DNA from: Desulforhopalus vacuolatus
GTDB lineage: Bacteria > Desulfobacterota > Desulfobulbia > Desulfobulbales > Desulfocapsaceae
Length of the DNA stretch: 64,000 nucleotides
Direction: 5' to 3'
NCBI RefSeq assembly: GCF_016918505.1
Contig: NZ_JAFFPZ010000017.1
Location: 1-64,000, forward strand
Shown: one piece after another, positions 9,215 through 16,929 of the stretch
Layout of the letters: every line of letters starts with the position of its first letter
How positions within the stretch are numbered: the stretch's first letter is position 1
Notes under the pieces: generated by a model
Told to the model about the DNA's origin: nothing
What the model saw: the letters and a program-made list of their open reading frames with translations, nothing else
Database searches by the model: none
Program-made: the position numbers and the translations under genes

Positions 9215-10498
9215 ACTCACCATTCGCGTAAAATTATTTCAATTTATTCTTTTTTTTGATTAACTGCCGAGATGACTACTATACCAAAAGTTTTAACCGA
9301 AAGAATTGATGATTTTGTCCTGCTGATTGGCCTTCTCAAACGAATGGGTGTGGTAGAGCTGTTTGATGCTCATCTCCCACGTCATGGGCATCATCAAGGT
9401 TTAGGCTGGGGGTGGATAGGTACTATTTGGCTTGCTCATATTATCTTTCAAGGTGATCATCGAAAACTCACTGTCCGTGATTGGGTGAGGCAAGCGCATT
9501 CTACTCTGGAAAAAATTACCGGACAGGACATCCGTGAAACAGATTTTACCGATGATCGATTGACTCTCCTGCTCAGAAAACTGAGTAATCCCGGACATTG
9601 GCAGGATGTCGAAATCGGGCTTGGGAAGAATTCTATTCAAGTTTACGATCTTGATCAAAAAATAGTACGTGTCGATGCTACAACGGTTTCTGGTTATCAT
9701 GATGCCGGATCAGGCAGCTTGTTTCAATTCGGAAACAGTAAGGATAATCAGGCACTTAGACAGGTAAAAATCATGATGGCAGGCCTTGATCCCCTGGGAT
9801 TTCCACTGGCGACATCAACAGTATCTGGAGAACGCGCCGATGACGGTTTATACGTTCCCGCCATTGATAAAGCGTTGAAAGCATTAGACAAAAAAGGACT
9901 CCTGTTCGTGGGAGACTGCAAAATGTCAGCGTTGGCTACACGGGCTCATCTGCATGGCCTCGAACATTGCTATCTCAGTCCTTTGCCTCAAACCGGTAAG
10001 ACAGCCACCCAAATGGCTGTCTGGATACAGTAAGGCCTGGATGGAAGCCGAGAACTTCGTCCTGTTTTCAGCCGAAAGCTGGACAAAAACGGAGAGCAAA
10101 TATCTCTTGGCCAAGGCTATGAAGTTAGATCCTGTCTTTGTCAAAAGAAATGACCAGGTTGAAGGTCTGACAAATCTTCTGAGTATAGCCTTGCGAGCCT
10201 TAACGCTGATTGAGTTTGTCGTTCGTCGAGGATTACAGCAAAATAGCGAAAAACTCACAGGCCTCCACGCAGAAAATCCCAAGAAGGAAACGGATTCTCC
10301 AACAGCGGAAAGAATCCTGAAGGCCTATTCCCATATCACTCTGACGATCATCGAGTTAGCCGGGCAAATCTTTCACCATGTCACACCACTTTCACCGTTA
10401 CAAGTAAGGATGTTGGAACTCCCTGGTCTGGGACCAGAAGTCTATTCCGGCCTGGAGAGTAATTCCGGATAGTTTTTCAGTTTACGCGAATGGTGAGT
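9215..10498 (+). mobile_element. Decayed IS1634-type insertion sequence with intact ends
   Basis: Perfect 18-bp terminal inverted repeats, ACTCACCATTCGCGTAAA at 9215-9232 and TTTACGCGAATGGTGAGT at 10481-10498, enclose a broken transposase gene. The element is about 1.28 kb, shorter than expected for the family because of an internal deletion. No convincing target duplication flanks it. With intact ends it could still be moved by a transposase supplied in trans. Confidence 0.85.
9272..10472 (+). pseudogene. IS1634-like (DUF4277/DDE) transposase, frameshifted and internally deleted
   Basis: The 5' part (9272-10033) encodes a DUF4277-like N-terminus and the start of the DDE core, with VRVDATTVSGYHD carrying the first acidic residue and LLFVGDCKMS the second. 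After MAVWIQ a stop occurs. The homologous reading resumes in another frame from about 10036 and includes VEGLTNLLSIALRALTLIEF and LSPLQVRMLELPGLGP, typical of the C-terminus of this family. Judged by usual family length (about 500-560 residues), roughly 100-150 residues are missing at the junction, so the enzyme should be dead. Confidence 0.85.
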
Positions 10499-10531
10499 AA
10501 ATTGTTTGTTAGTAACCACATGAGGAGATGA

Positions 10532-11071
10532 ATGATGTCTGATAACACAATATTTATAGCCCTTGCAGCAGTAGTTGCTGGAGGGCTCGTGGCTGCTATA
10601 GCATACTATATAGCCCGATTCATGCGTGGATCTCTCAAGCTTTCGCTCCCCCGGACGGTTTTTAATCCAGGAGATACCATCGCTGGCAGCTTTCATCTGC
10701 ACACTAAAAAGGTCATTGAGGGCAATAATCTTATTGTGAGGCTGGTTGGAACACAGCACACTAAGACCTATGAGGATGGAGAATCGGAGACACATTCTCG
10801 TGAAATATACAGGGATGAAGTTTTTCTGGAAGAAGCAAAGGTGTACGCCGCTGGATCTACAGCTCAATATGACTTTGAAATCTCAACACCAAATGTACAA
10901 TCTCCGGAATTCCTGAACTCTACGGCCGGTCAGTTTCTTACAGCAGCGGTCGGCCTCCTCAGCAATAAGTCAACGCATCTCAAGTGGGAGATAGAAGCTC
11001 GACTCGACGCAAAGGGCGTTGACCTGGCAGCGACCAAATCAATCTCGATCAATACGAGGCAACTGGTTTAG
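10532..11071 (+). CDS. Membrane-anchored arrestin/Spo0M-like beta-sandwich protein
   Basis: A 179-residue protein: one N-terminal membrane segment (about residues 6-28) and then a beta-rich domain. The phrases LSLPRTVFNPGDTIAGSFHL, IVRLVGTQHTKTY and DEVFLEEAKVYAAGSTAQYDF follow the strand order of the arrestin N-domain fold found in bacterial Spo0M-like proteins (NPGD..G at the first turn, a G before the third strand). Such domains bind protein partners rather than catalyse. It starts 33 bp beyond the right end of the IS, after GAGGAG. A former link with the amidase gene on the other side of the IS is possible but unproven. Confidence 0.6.
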   Translation: MMSDNTIFIALAAVVAGGLVAAIAYYIARFMRGSLKLSLPRTVFNPGDTIAGSFHLHTKKVIEGNNLIVRLVGTQHTKTYEDGESETHSREIYRDEVFLEEAKVYAAGSTAQYDFEISTPNVQSPEFLNSTAGQFLTAAVGLLSNKSTHLKWEIEARLDAKGVDLAATKSISINTRQLV

Positions 11072-11192
11072 CTCAGGCTGGATTCAAGTAATAAGTGCAA
11101 CACAGGGATATTAAAAAGAGTGAGCTGCAACTTCCGGGGGGGCGTAGGACTCTTGTGCGGCTGATACAAAGAAATATTTCACAACTTGCAAG

Positions 11193-11240
11193 AAACGGCA
11201 ATTAAAGGGAGGGACGCTTTCTCTTCTTTAATTGCCGTTT
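11193..11240. terminator. Bidirectional hairpin terminator
   Basis: A perfect 15-bp inverted repeat AAACGGCAATTAAAG / CTTTAATTGCCGTTT (11193-11207 and 11226-11240) separates the arrestin-like gene on plus from the zinc-ribbon gene on minus. It is followed on plus by GTCAGGTTTTTCTC. Confidence 0.75.
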
Positions 11241-11280
11241 GTCAGGTTTTTCTCTTATTTGTAAGTCAAGAGACTTTAGA

Positions 11281-11487
11281 TCAGGTATCCAGCCAAATAT
11301 CAGCCTCTCCCCCACAGTGACTGCAAACAGCGTGTCCTTTCGTCTTTCCTTCTTCTTTGCTGACCACCTTGGGGTTCGGTGCCTTTTCGTCAACTTGATC
11401 CTCTACCAGAGAACAGGTAATAGTCATTTCGGCTTCGCTGCCGCAGTTCTCACATTTACACACTTGTTTAAAAGTTTTTTCTGCCAT
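11281..11487 (-). CDS. Small zinc-ribbon protein
   Basis: A 68-residue protein starting MAEKTFKQVCKC. The start at 11487 is set by AGGAGG seven bases upstream; the longer frame to 11571 has none. Two cysteine pairs, CKCENCG near the N-terminus and CSHCGG near the C-terminus, are spaced as in a four-cysteine zinc ribbon. The middle is acidic and lysine-rich. Its role is unknown; small ribbons of this kind often bind nucleic acid or protein. Confidence 0.7.
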   Translation of the reverse strand: MAEKTFKQVCKCENCGSEAEMTITCSLVEDQVDEKAPNPKVVSKEEGKTKGHAVCSHCGGEADIWLDT

Positions 11488-11571
11488 CTGCATTCCTCCT
11501 GAGGGTTGAATGTCAGGGCTTTTCGCCCCTATGGTTTTCTTTATTTGTGCGTTGGGATATTGCACATACAA

Positions 11572-12026
11572 AGAAACTTCCGCAGAGAAATTCTCTTTAT
11601 CTACACCCTTCGTCTGCGGGAAAAAAAATTCTTCTTCGGCCCCATATTTTGGGCAGGCCCAATCATCTGGAACATCTGAAAATCGGTTCCTGGAAGGAGG
11701 TTCTTTTCAGAATCTCCTTCTCCGGGTTATAAATATCGTGACAGGAACATTCCCGTTTCTATGCGTTCCCTGAACGCTCTTCCCTGGCAGGGAGCGTTGA
11801 ACAACTGCCAGCTTAAAGCTGCCCGCCTGAAAAGTGTAGATGTAGAACGCTCAAAACGGACGAATTAAACTATGAAATAGAGTAAAGAATAATGGTAGAA
11901 ATTATTCTTTCTGCTGTCAATAAAAAACGTGAAAAATCTACGAAAATATGGGGATATAACCACCTCTCCAAGAGGGTTTCCAAAAAGTAAAAGGGTAGAA
12001 TTATCAGCATGGTACGTTTGAAAAGA
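11572..12026. other. Intergenic region with one hairpin, no gene recognised
   Basis: No supported coding frame. A hairpin at 11773-11798 (AACGCTC..CCCTG / CAGGGAGCGTT, with a two-base bulge) is the only clear structure. The rest is A+T-rich and leads into a family A repeat. Confidence 0.4.
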
Positions 12027-12170
12027 GGGTACCTTGAATAATCGCCTGTTATCTTTGTTACAGTAAAAAATTTATCCCTGGAGGTAAGTGCTGAACTCCG
12101 ATAGCAATTGTGGCTGTAATAAATTTCGTCCTGTGCCTCGAATATGAACGAAATACAAGAATCCAGGGTA
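12027..12170 (-). repeat. Family A MITE-like repeat, copy 3 (reverse orientation)
   Basis: It starts GGGTACCTTGAATAATCG and carries the core in reverse complement (TTACAGTAAAAAATTTATCC, CTGTGCCTCGAATATGAACG). The right end is degraded. It ends about 37 bp before the next gene's start, so it could contribute promoter sequence. Confidence 0.75.
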
Positions 12171-12207
12171 CTTGAAAACCACCTGGCAAAAAACTGGGAA
12201 TAACAAA

Positions 12208-13302
12208 ATGATTGAAAATGATACAAAAAGCATGAAGGGTGTCGGGCGGGCACGATTGCAGAAACTGTCTGTGTTCGTTTGTGTTGGGCTGCTGGCAGGG
12301 CTGTTGGGCGCAGCGACAGTGGCTGTTGCAGATAGCGAGTGGAAGCCCTTGATCTCAGAGGCAGACTCGTCAGTGGTCTACGAACCCTCTGCCGTTCGCC
12401 AATTGCCCGACGGAGGGCTGTTGCTCGTACAGGATGAGTCCGATGATCCCTTCGTAATAGTGCAACTTGCTCCGGATGATCGAGGAATTACTTTCCAACG
12501 CCCGCTCCTCGCTGAGCAGGATCAGCCGTCTGGGATATCTGGCCGGGCTGAGTCGCGGGGTCTGGAAGACCTGGAGGACCTGGAGGGACTGGCAGCTGGC
12601 ATTGACGGTTACCTGTATGCGATTACCTCTCACTCCCACACCGAATCCGGTGAACGCCGAAAATCCCGCGAAAGGTTTGTGCGCCTGCGCATTGAGAGCG
12701 GGCAGATTCGCGATTATGCAGTTTTCGGCAAACTGCGGAAGGCAATCATTACGGCGTATCCTGAATTAAAAGCGGCAGCTCGCTCAGGTCACGACAAGGG
12801 ACAGAAAGGATTCAACATCGAAGGTTTGTGTTCGCAGCGGGACAAGAGCCAGCTGCTTATCGGCCTTCGATCTCCGATCCTTGACGGCGATTCGCTGATT
12901 TTGGTTATGCGTAACCCGGCGGCCGTATTTGATCACGGTGAAGAGCCGATGTTTGAATCTGAACCATTGCGATTGAACCTGGACAAGGGAGGTATTCGTG
13001 CTATCACTTACGTGCCCAGACTCGACATCTATCTGCTGGTTACCCAAAAGGCCAGGAAGAAGGGAACATCCGATCGGCCGTTTCAGCTTTGGTTGTGGGA
13101 CGGGCGCGATGGCGCTGCGGTGCGTCCACTTCAGATTCCTGACATAAGCCTCCGTAACACCGAAGGCATCACGCCCGTCCGCCTCGGCGGACGTGATTAC
13201 CTGCTGCTGGTGAGTGATGACGGAAACCGCAGTCGAAATATTCCCGGTCACTATATGTTATTACCCCTGTCAGCCCTGGGGTTACCGTTGCAGCCTGAAT
13301 AA
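12208..13302 (+). CDS. Exported DUF3616-type beta-propeller-like protein
   Basis: A 364-residue protein with an N-terminal signal segment (VFVCVGLLAGLLGAATVAVA) and a predicted cut after AVA-DS. The body has repeated propeller-like strands, including GLEDLEGLAAGIDGYLYAIT, FNIEGLCSQRDKSQLLIGLR and NTEGITPVRLGGRDYLLLVS, the pattern of DUF3616 proteins, distant relatives of phytase-like propellers. A more upstream ATG at 12172 lies in the repeat border, so 12208 was preferred; 12232 is also possible. There is no strong ribosome binding site. Substrate unknown; the location is probably periplasmic. Confidence 0.7.
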   Translation: MIENDTKSMKGVGRARLQKLSVFVCVGLLAGLLGAATVAVADSEWKPLISEADSSVVYEPSAVRQLPDGGLLLVQDESDDPFVIVQLAPDDRGITFQRPLLAEQDQPSGISGRAESRGLEDLEDLEGLAAGIDGYLYAITSHSHTESGERRKSRERFVRLRIESGQIRDYAVFGKLRKAIITAYPELKAAARSGHDKGQKGFNIEGLCSQRDKSQLLIGLRSPILDGDSLILVMRNPAAVFDHGEEPMFESEPLRLNLDKGGIRAITYVPRLDIYLLVTQKARKKGTSDRPFQLWLWDGRDGAAVRPLQIPDISLRNTEGITPVRLGGRDYLLLVSDDGNRSRNIPGHYMLLPLSALGLPLQPE

Positions 13303-13329
13303 CCTGCATTTCGTCCATATTCGATGTTC

Positions 13330-13560
13330 CCTCATGTCACAATATCACACAATTTAGAAGAAGAGTTGACCACACAATAGATCTGCAGAGGACCCCAGAT
13401 AGGGTATCCCTATGTGATTTGTGTTTTTGATCACAAATAACAATTAGAATTTGGGGAAGAAGTGTGACATTACTCTATTTAAAAATGAGTCATGATTCAG
13501 AAACATGTGATCTGTCTTTTCATCCACAATTGGAGGTTATCTGGAAATGGTTAAAAATGT
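13330..13560 (+). promoter_or_regulatory. Leader of yedE, paralogous to the leader at 19749
   Basis: This stretch shares several blocks with 19749-19928: TGTCACAATATCACA, GAAGAGTTGACCAC(A/G)CAATA, AATGAGTCATGA, and (A)ATTGGAGGT before the ATG, continuing into ATGGTTAAAAAT. Between the blocks both copies hold a short GC-rich stem with different bases (GGACCCC/GGGTATCC here). The arrangement suggests a transcribed leader with a conserved hairpin, but no known riboswitch class is recognised. Confidence 0.55.
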
Positions 13561-14641
13561 TTTTGCCACCCGGTGGGGCATCATCGGAGTTGGCGCCTTT
13601 ATCGGCATTGCAGCAGCCTTACTGCAAAAATTTGGGAATCCCGGAAACATGGGTATCTGTGTGGCCTGTTTTGAGCGTGATATGGCAGGTGCCCTGGGGT
13701 TTCACAGGGCAGCGGTGGTTCAATATATGCGTCCGGAGATTATCGGGTTTGTTCTCGGTTCCCTGATTGCAGCCCTCAGCTTTAAAGAATTCCGACCACG
13801 GTCCGGGTCAGCGCCCGTAGTACGGTTTGTCCTTGGCATGATCGCCATGATCGGCGCTCTGGTGTTTCTCGGCTGCCCCTGGCGCGCCGTGCTGCGCATT
13901 GCCGGCGGAGACTGGAATGCGGTTGTCGGTCTTCTGGGCCTTGCCACAGGCATCTGGATCGGGGTGCAGTTTTTGAAAAATGGCTATACCCTTGGACGAA
14001 CCCAGCCAGGCCCCAAAGCCGCAGGTTTCACGCTTCCCCTTATCATGGTCGGCCTGCTTGCCCTCATGATCATCTACCCCTTTGTAGACGGTCAGGACAA
14101 AACCGGGGTGCTTTTTTACAGCCTCAAGGGACCGGGAGCCATGCATGCACCCCTTCTGTTCTCCCTTGGTATTGCTCTTGTGATTGGATTTATTGCCCAG
14201 AGAAGCCGGTTCTGCACCATGGGAGCCCTGAGGGACCTGATACTTTTTCGCCAGGTGCATCTGTTCTCCGGATTCATGGCTCTTCTGGTGTTTGCCCTGG
14301 GAACCAACCTGATTCTCGGTCAGTTTCATCCGGGATTTGAAGGGCAGCCCGTGGCCCATACCATGCATATCTGGAACTTTGCCGGCATGCTGGTGGCTGG
14401 TCTTGCCTTTGCCCTCGCGGGTGGATGTCCCGGACGCCAGCTTTTCCTCGCAGGTGAAGGGGACGGGGATGCGGCCGTGTTTGTATTTGGGATGATTGCA
14501 GGAGCCGCCGTTGCCCACAATTTCGGACTTGCAAGTTCCCCTAAGGGGGTTGGTCCTCACGGTATTGCAGCCGTTTTTGTCGGGCTGGTGATTTGTCTTT
14601 GTATCGGTTTTTTCATGAGAAGAAAAGTTCAGCAGGGTTAA
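13547..14641 (+). CDS. yedE: YedE-type (YeeE/YedE family) selenium or sulfur importer
   Basis: A 364-residue inner-membrane protein with about ten hydrophobic segments. It carries the YedE signature GICVACFERDMAGALGFHR, FLGCPWRAVL, RSRFCTMGALRD and GGCPGRQL. The paired cysteines and R/C motifs line the thiosulfate path in the characterised relative YeeE. This subtype, next to TusA/YedF-like and DUF3343 genes, is the one usually assigned to selenium metabolism. First gene of a four-gene operon; GGAGG lies ten bases before the ATG. Whether it carries a selenium compound or a sulfur compound cannot be decided from sequence. Confidence 0.85.
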   Translation: MVKNVFATRWGIIGVGAFIGIAAALLQKFGNPGNMGICVACFERDMAGALGFHRAAVVQYMRPEIIGFVLGSLIAALSFKEFRPRSGSAPVVRFVLGMIAMIGALVFLGCPWRAVLRIAGGDWNAVVGLLGLATGIWIGVQFLKNGYTLGRTQPGPKAAGFTLPLIMVGLLALMIIYPFVDGQDKTGVLFYSLKGPGAMHAPLLFSLGIALVIGFIAQRSRFCTMGALRDLILFRQVHLFSGFMALLVFALGTNLILGQFHPGFEGQPVAHTMHIWNFAGMLVAGLAFALAGGCPGRQLFLAGEGDGDAAVFVFGMIAGAAVAHNFGLASSPKGVGPHGIAAVFVGLVICLCIGFFMRRKVQQG

Positions 14642-14655
14642 AAAGGAGAGTTACG

Positions 14656-14874
14656 ATGAGCGTTACCGTTGATGCCAGGGGGCTTTCCTGCCCCCAGCCG
14701 GTTTTGATGACCATAAATGAAATCAAGGGCGGATCAGAAAAGGAAATTAAGGTCCTGGTGGACAGCGAAGCTTCCAGGGAAAATGTCTCAAGGGCTGCCG
14801 TAAGCCAGGGATGTCAGCTTGTGGATATCACCCAGGACGGGGAGGAATACACCATCCTGCTTGCCAGAGATTGA
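14656..14874 (+). CDS. TusA/YedF-like sulfur (selenium) carrier protein
   Basis: A 72-residue cytosolic carrier. The start at 14656 has AAGGAG just upstream; a longer frame reaches back into yedE without a start signal. The family motif VDARGLSCPQPVLMT contains the active cysteine (Cys11 in SCPQP) that holds a persulfide or perselenide. The C-terminal YTILLARD strand matches the two-layer fold. It lies 14 bp after yedE, fitting delivery of the imported chalcogen to downstream enzymes. Confidence 0.9.
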   Translation: MSVTVDARGLSCPQPVLMTINEIKGGSEKEIKVLVDSEASRENVSRAAVSQGCQLVDITQDGEEYTILLARD

Positions 14875-14910
14875 TGGGATAAAGATGGGACGAGCCGGAG
14901 TGTATCTGCC

Positions 14911-15462
14911 ATGTTGATTCATCGTTTGCTTAATCGTTTTAAACGGCAGGAGCCGCCAAAAAAACGGGATGATCTGGGAATACTTGTGTTTGCAAACACA
15001 AGCGAGGTTATCCAGGCCGAAAGGGTGTTAAAGAAGGGGGGATGGCCTGTCCGGGTTATGGGGCCGCCACCGGGAATCCAGAGCGGATGCGATCTCGTCA
15101 TCGAGTTCCCGTTGATGGAAGAACTCCATCTCCAGCGCCTGCTCACGGATGCGGGGATTCCTCCCCTTGAAGTGGTTCCGGTGAACGATCCTCTTTTAAA
15201 ACCGGTGGATCTCTTTCACACGAAAGACTTTGGTGGTTATCTCATGGTCAGGGCCGCCAACATGAAACTTACCGTGGACAAGGAGAGTCTTGTCATCGTC
15301 AATGTTTCCGGGGGCGGGTGCCCGGACGTCCCCTGGCTTGCCGGTCTCATGGTGGGGCAGACTCTCATGGATACCCCGAGCCCCGGCACCATGGGCCATA
15401 CCCTGTGTGGTTATGCCCTGAAACTTGCACTTGAGGAGGTAGAGCGACAATGCCTGCCATAG
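14911..15462 (+). CDS. DUF3343-containing protein of the YedE cluster
   Basis: A 183-residue protein. The N-terminal part is a DUF3343 domain (LGILVFANTSEVIQAERVLK, VRVMGPPPGIQSGCDLVIEF), a family that co-occurs with yedE and TusA-like genes. The C-terminal half has NVSGGGCPDVPWLAGLMVGQ and a helical end, often encoded together with DUF3343. A conserved cysteine follows the glycine run and may take part in chalcogen transfer. Its activity has not been defined to my knowledge. It overlaps the next gene by 13 bp. Confidence 0.75.
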   Translation: MLIHRLLNRFKRQEPPKKRDDLGILVFANTSEVIQAERVLKKGGWPVRVMGPPPGIQSGCDLVIEFPLMEELHLQRLLTDAGIPPLEVVPVNDPLLKPVDLFHTKDFGGYLMVRAANMKLTVDKESLVIVNVSGGGCPDVPWLAGLMVGQTLMDTPSPGTMGHTLCGYALKLALEEVERQCLP

Positions 15463-16313
15463 TTGGAACTGTTCCCGATGACGCCTTTCCCCTTGTGTCG
15501 GGAAAGGTGCGTTTAAAGGGGGATGTCCTTGAAATTCAAGGCCTTGATGTGCCTGTCAACCGGGGAACTCCGGCCCTTGCAGCTGCGGTTCTCAAGGCCT
15601 GCGAAGTCCTTGGAAATTGCGAGGTTACGGGATTTCTGGTGGGAGATATCGGGCTGGGAAAGGGCAGCCGCAAGCTTTACAGTCATCTTGTGGATCACCT
15701 TCCGGCCATGGAGATTCACACCCTGGCCTTTCACTATCTTCAGCCCGATGTGGACTGGCACAACCGGATTGTTTTTGCCGTGGAAGCCATGGCGAAAAAA
15801 CCTTTGATGATCGCCGATGCAGGTTTCATGTATGCGGCCAAGATGAGTGGCCAGGCCGGTTTTTATGATCTCTTTACCCCGGATGCAGGAGAGCTTGCCT
15901 TTCTTGCCGATGAGACAGCCCCCCATCCCTTTTATACCCGGGGGTTTATTCTCCATGACGAAAACAGGGCCGAAGATCTTATCCAGCGGGCCTATTTCCA
16001 CAACAACGGGGCAACCTGTCTCCTTGTAAAGGGAAAAAGTGATCATGTGGCCAATGAGAAGGGCATTCTGGCAACCGTCGACTCCCCGGAAGTTGAGGCC
16101 ATGGAGGCCATAGGAGGAACCGGAGATACCCTCACGGGTATCGTAACGGCTCTGGTGGACAGTGGCATGGCCGTCCCCCTGGCCGCAGAAATTGCTGCAA
16201 AGACAAATCGCCTTGCCGGGTTTTATGCCAACCCCACCCCTGCCTCGTCGATCGTTGAGATAATACACCAGATTCCAAGGGCCCTTGCCGAGGTGCTGGC
16301 CGCCACTTCCTGA
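15450..16313 (+). CDS. Ribokinase-fold protein related to NAD(P)HX dehydratase
   Basis: A 287-residue cytosolic protein with GAGGAGG before the ATG. The C-terminal phrase AIGGTGDTLTGIVTALVDSG is the anion-hole/catalytic-aspartate motif of the ribokinase-like group that includes ADP-dependent NAD(P)HX dehydratase. ADAGFMYAAKMSG and LLVKGKSDHV are in the expected positions. It is shorter and diverged from bona fide NnrD proteins and sits at the end of the yedE operon. A role as a small-molecule kinase linked to selenium handling is only an inference from location. Confidence 0.65.
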   Translation: MPAIVGTVPDDAFPLVSGKVRLKGDVLEIQGLDVPVNRGTPALAAAVLKACEVLGNCEVTGFLVGDIGLGKGSRKLYSHLVDHLPAMEIHTLAFHYLQPDVDWHNRIVFAVEAMAKKPLMIADAGFMYAAKMSGQAGFYDLFTPDAGELAFLADETAPHPFYTRGFILHDENRAEDLIQRAYFHNNGATCLLVKGKSDHVANEKGILATVDSPEVEAMEAIGGTGDTLTGIVTALVDSGMAVPLAAEIAAKTNRLAGFYANPTPASSIVEIIHQIPRALAEVLAATS

Positions 16314-16461
16314 ACTTTTGCTACACATCCGCCATCACTGTGATTGCGCATGTTTGATTGTGCAGATCTCAGACAGAGATTTCTGGTGCCCTGAATCGTT
16401 CTCAGGATTCAAGGTACCCTGACATCTCTTTTTTTGACTTAAATATCAACAATGCAATATA

Positions 16462-16865
16462 ATACCATTTACACTTTGTATTAACCAGAAAACGCGACTA
16501 CGTAGACATCTTTTTTGGCGATTACGAATGAGTAATAATTCGTGTTTATCCGTGTCCATTCGTGGTTCCTTTTGCATTTTGTAACCACGAATGGACACGA
16601 AGAACACGAAGGAAAGCAAAAGCGGAAAGACTTTTTGCCAACGAATAACTGCTCGAATAAGGCGAATAAGGGCAAAAAGCATTTGAAAACAAAGAATTTT
16701 TCTATTTAAAGCGGGAAAGGCGAAAAGCGGTAAGGCAATTGGGGGCGATTACGAATGAGTAATAATTCGTGTCCATTCGTGTTCATTCGTGGTTCCTTTT
16801 GTAGTTCGTAACCACGAATGGATAAACAGGATGCAAAACGGGGTATAACTTAATAGGAATGGTAT
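16462..16865. repeat. Family B compound repeat, copy 1
   Basis: It starts ATACCATTTACACTTTGTAT and ends AACTTAATAGGAATGGTAT. Inside are repeated and inverted copies of TTCGTGTCCATTCGTGGTTC / AACCACGAATGGACACGAA and a stretch of the GCAAAA..GGCGAATAAGG type seen in other copies. It fills most of the gap between the yedE operon and the sulfatase gene. No intact gene is inside. Confidence 0.8.
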
Positions 16866-16929
16866 AATAGCTTGGTTTGGCCCCGAGTTTTGAGTTCCCT
16901 GGTTATAAAAGGTGTTCGGAGATATAAAT

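Noticed and set aside
11870-12253. A 127-codon minus-strand open frame
   Set aside because: Half of it lies inside a family A repeat and the rest overlaps the DUF3616 gene start; no start signal.
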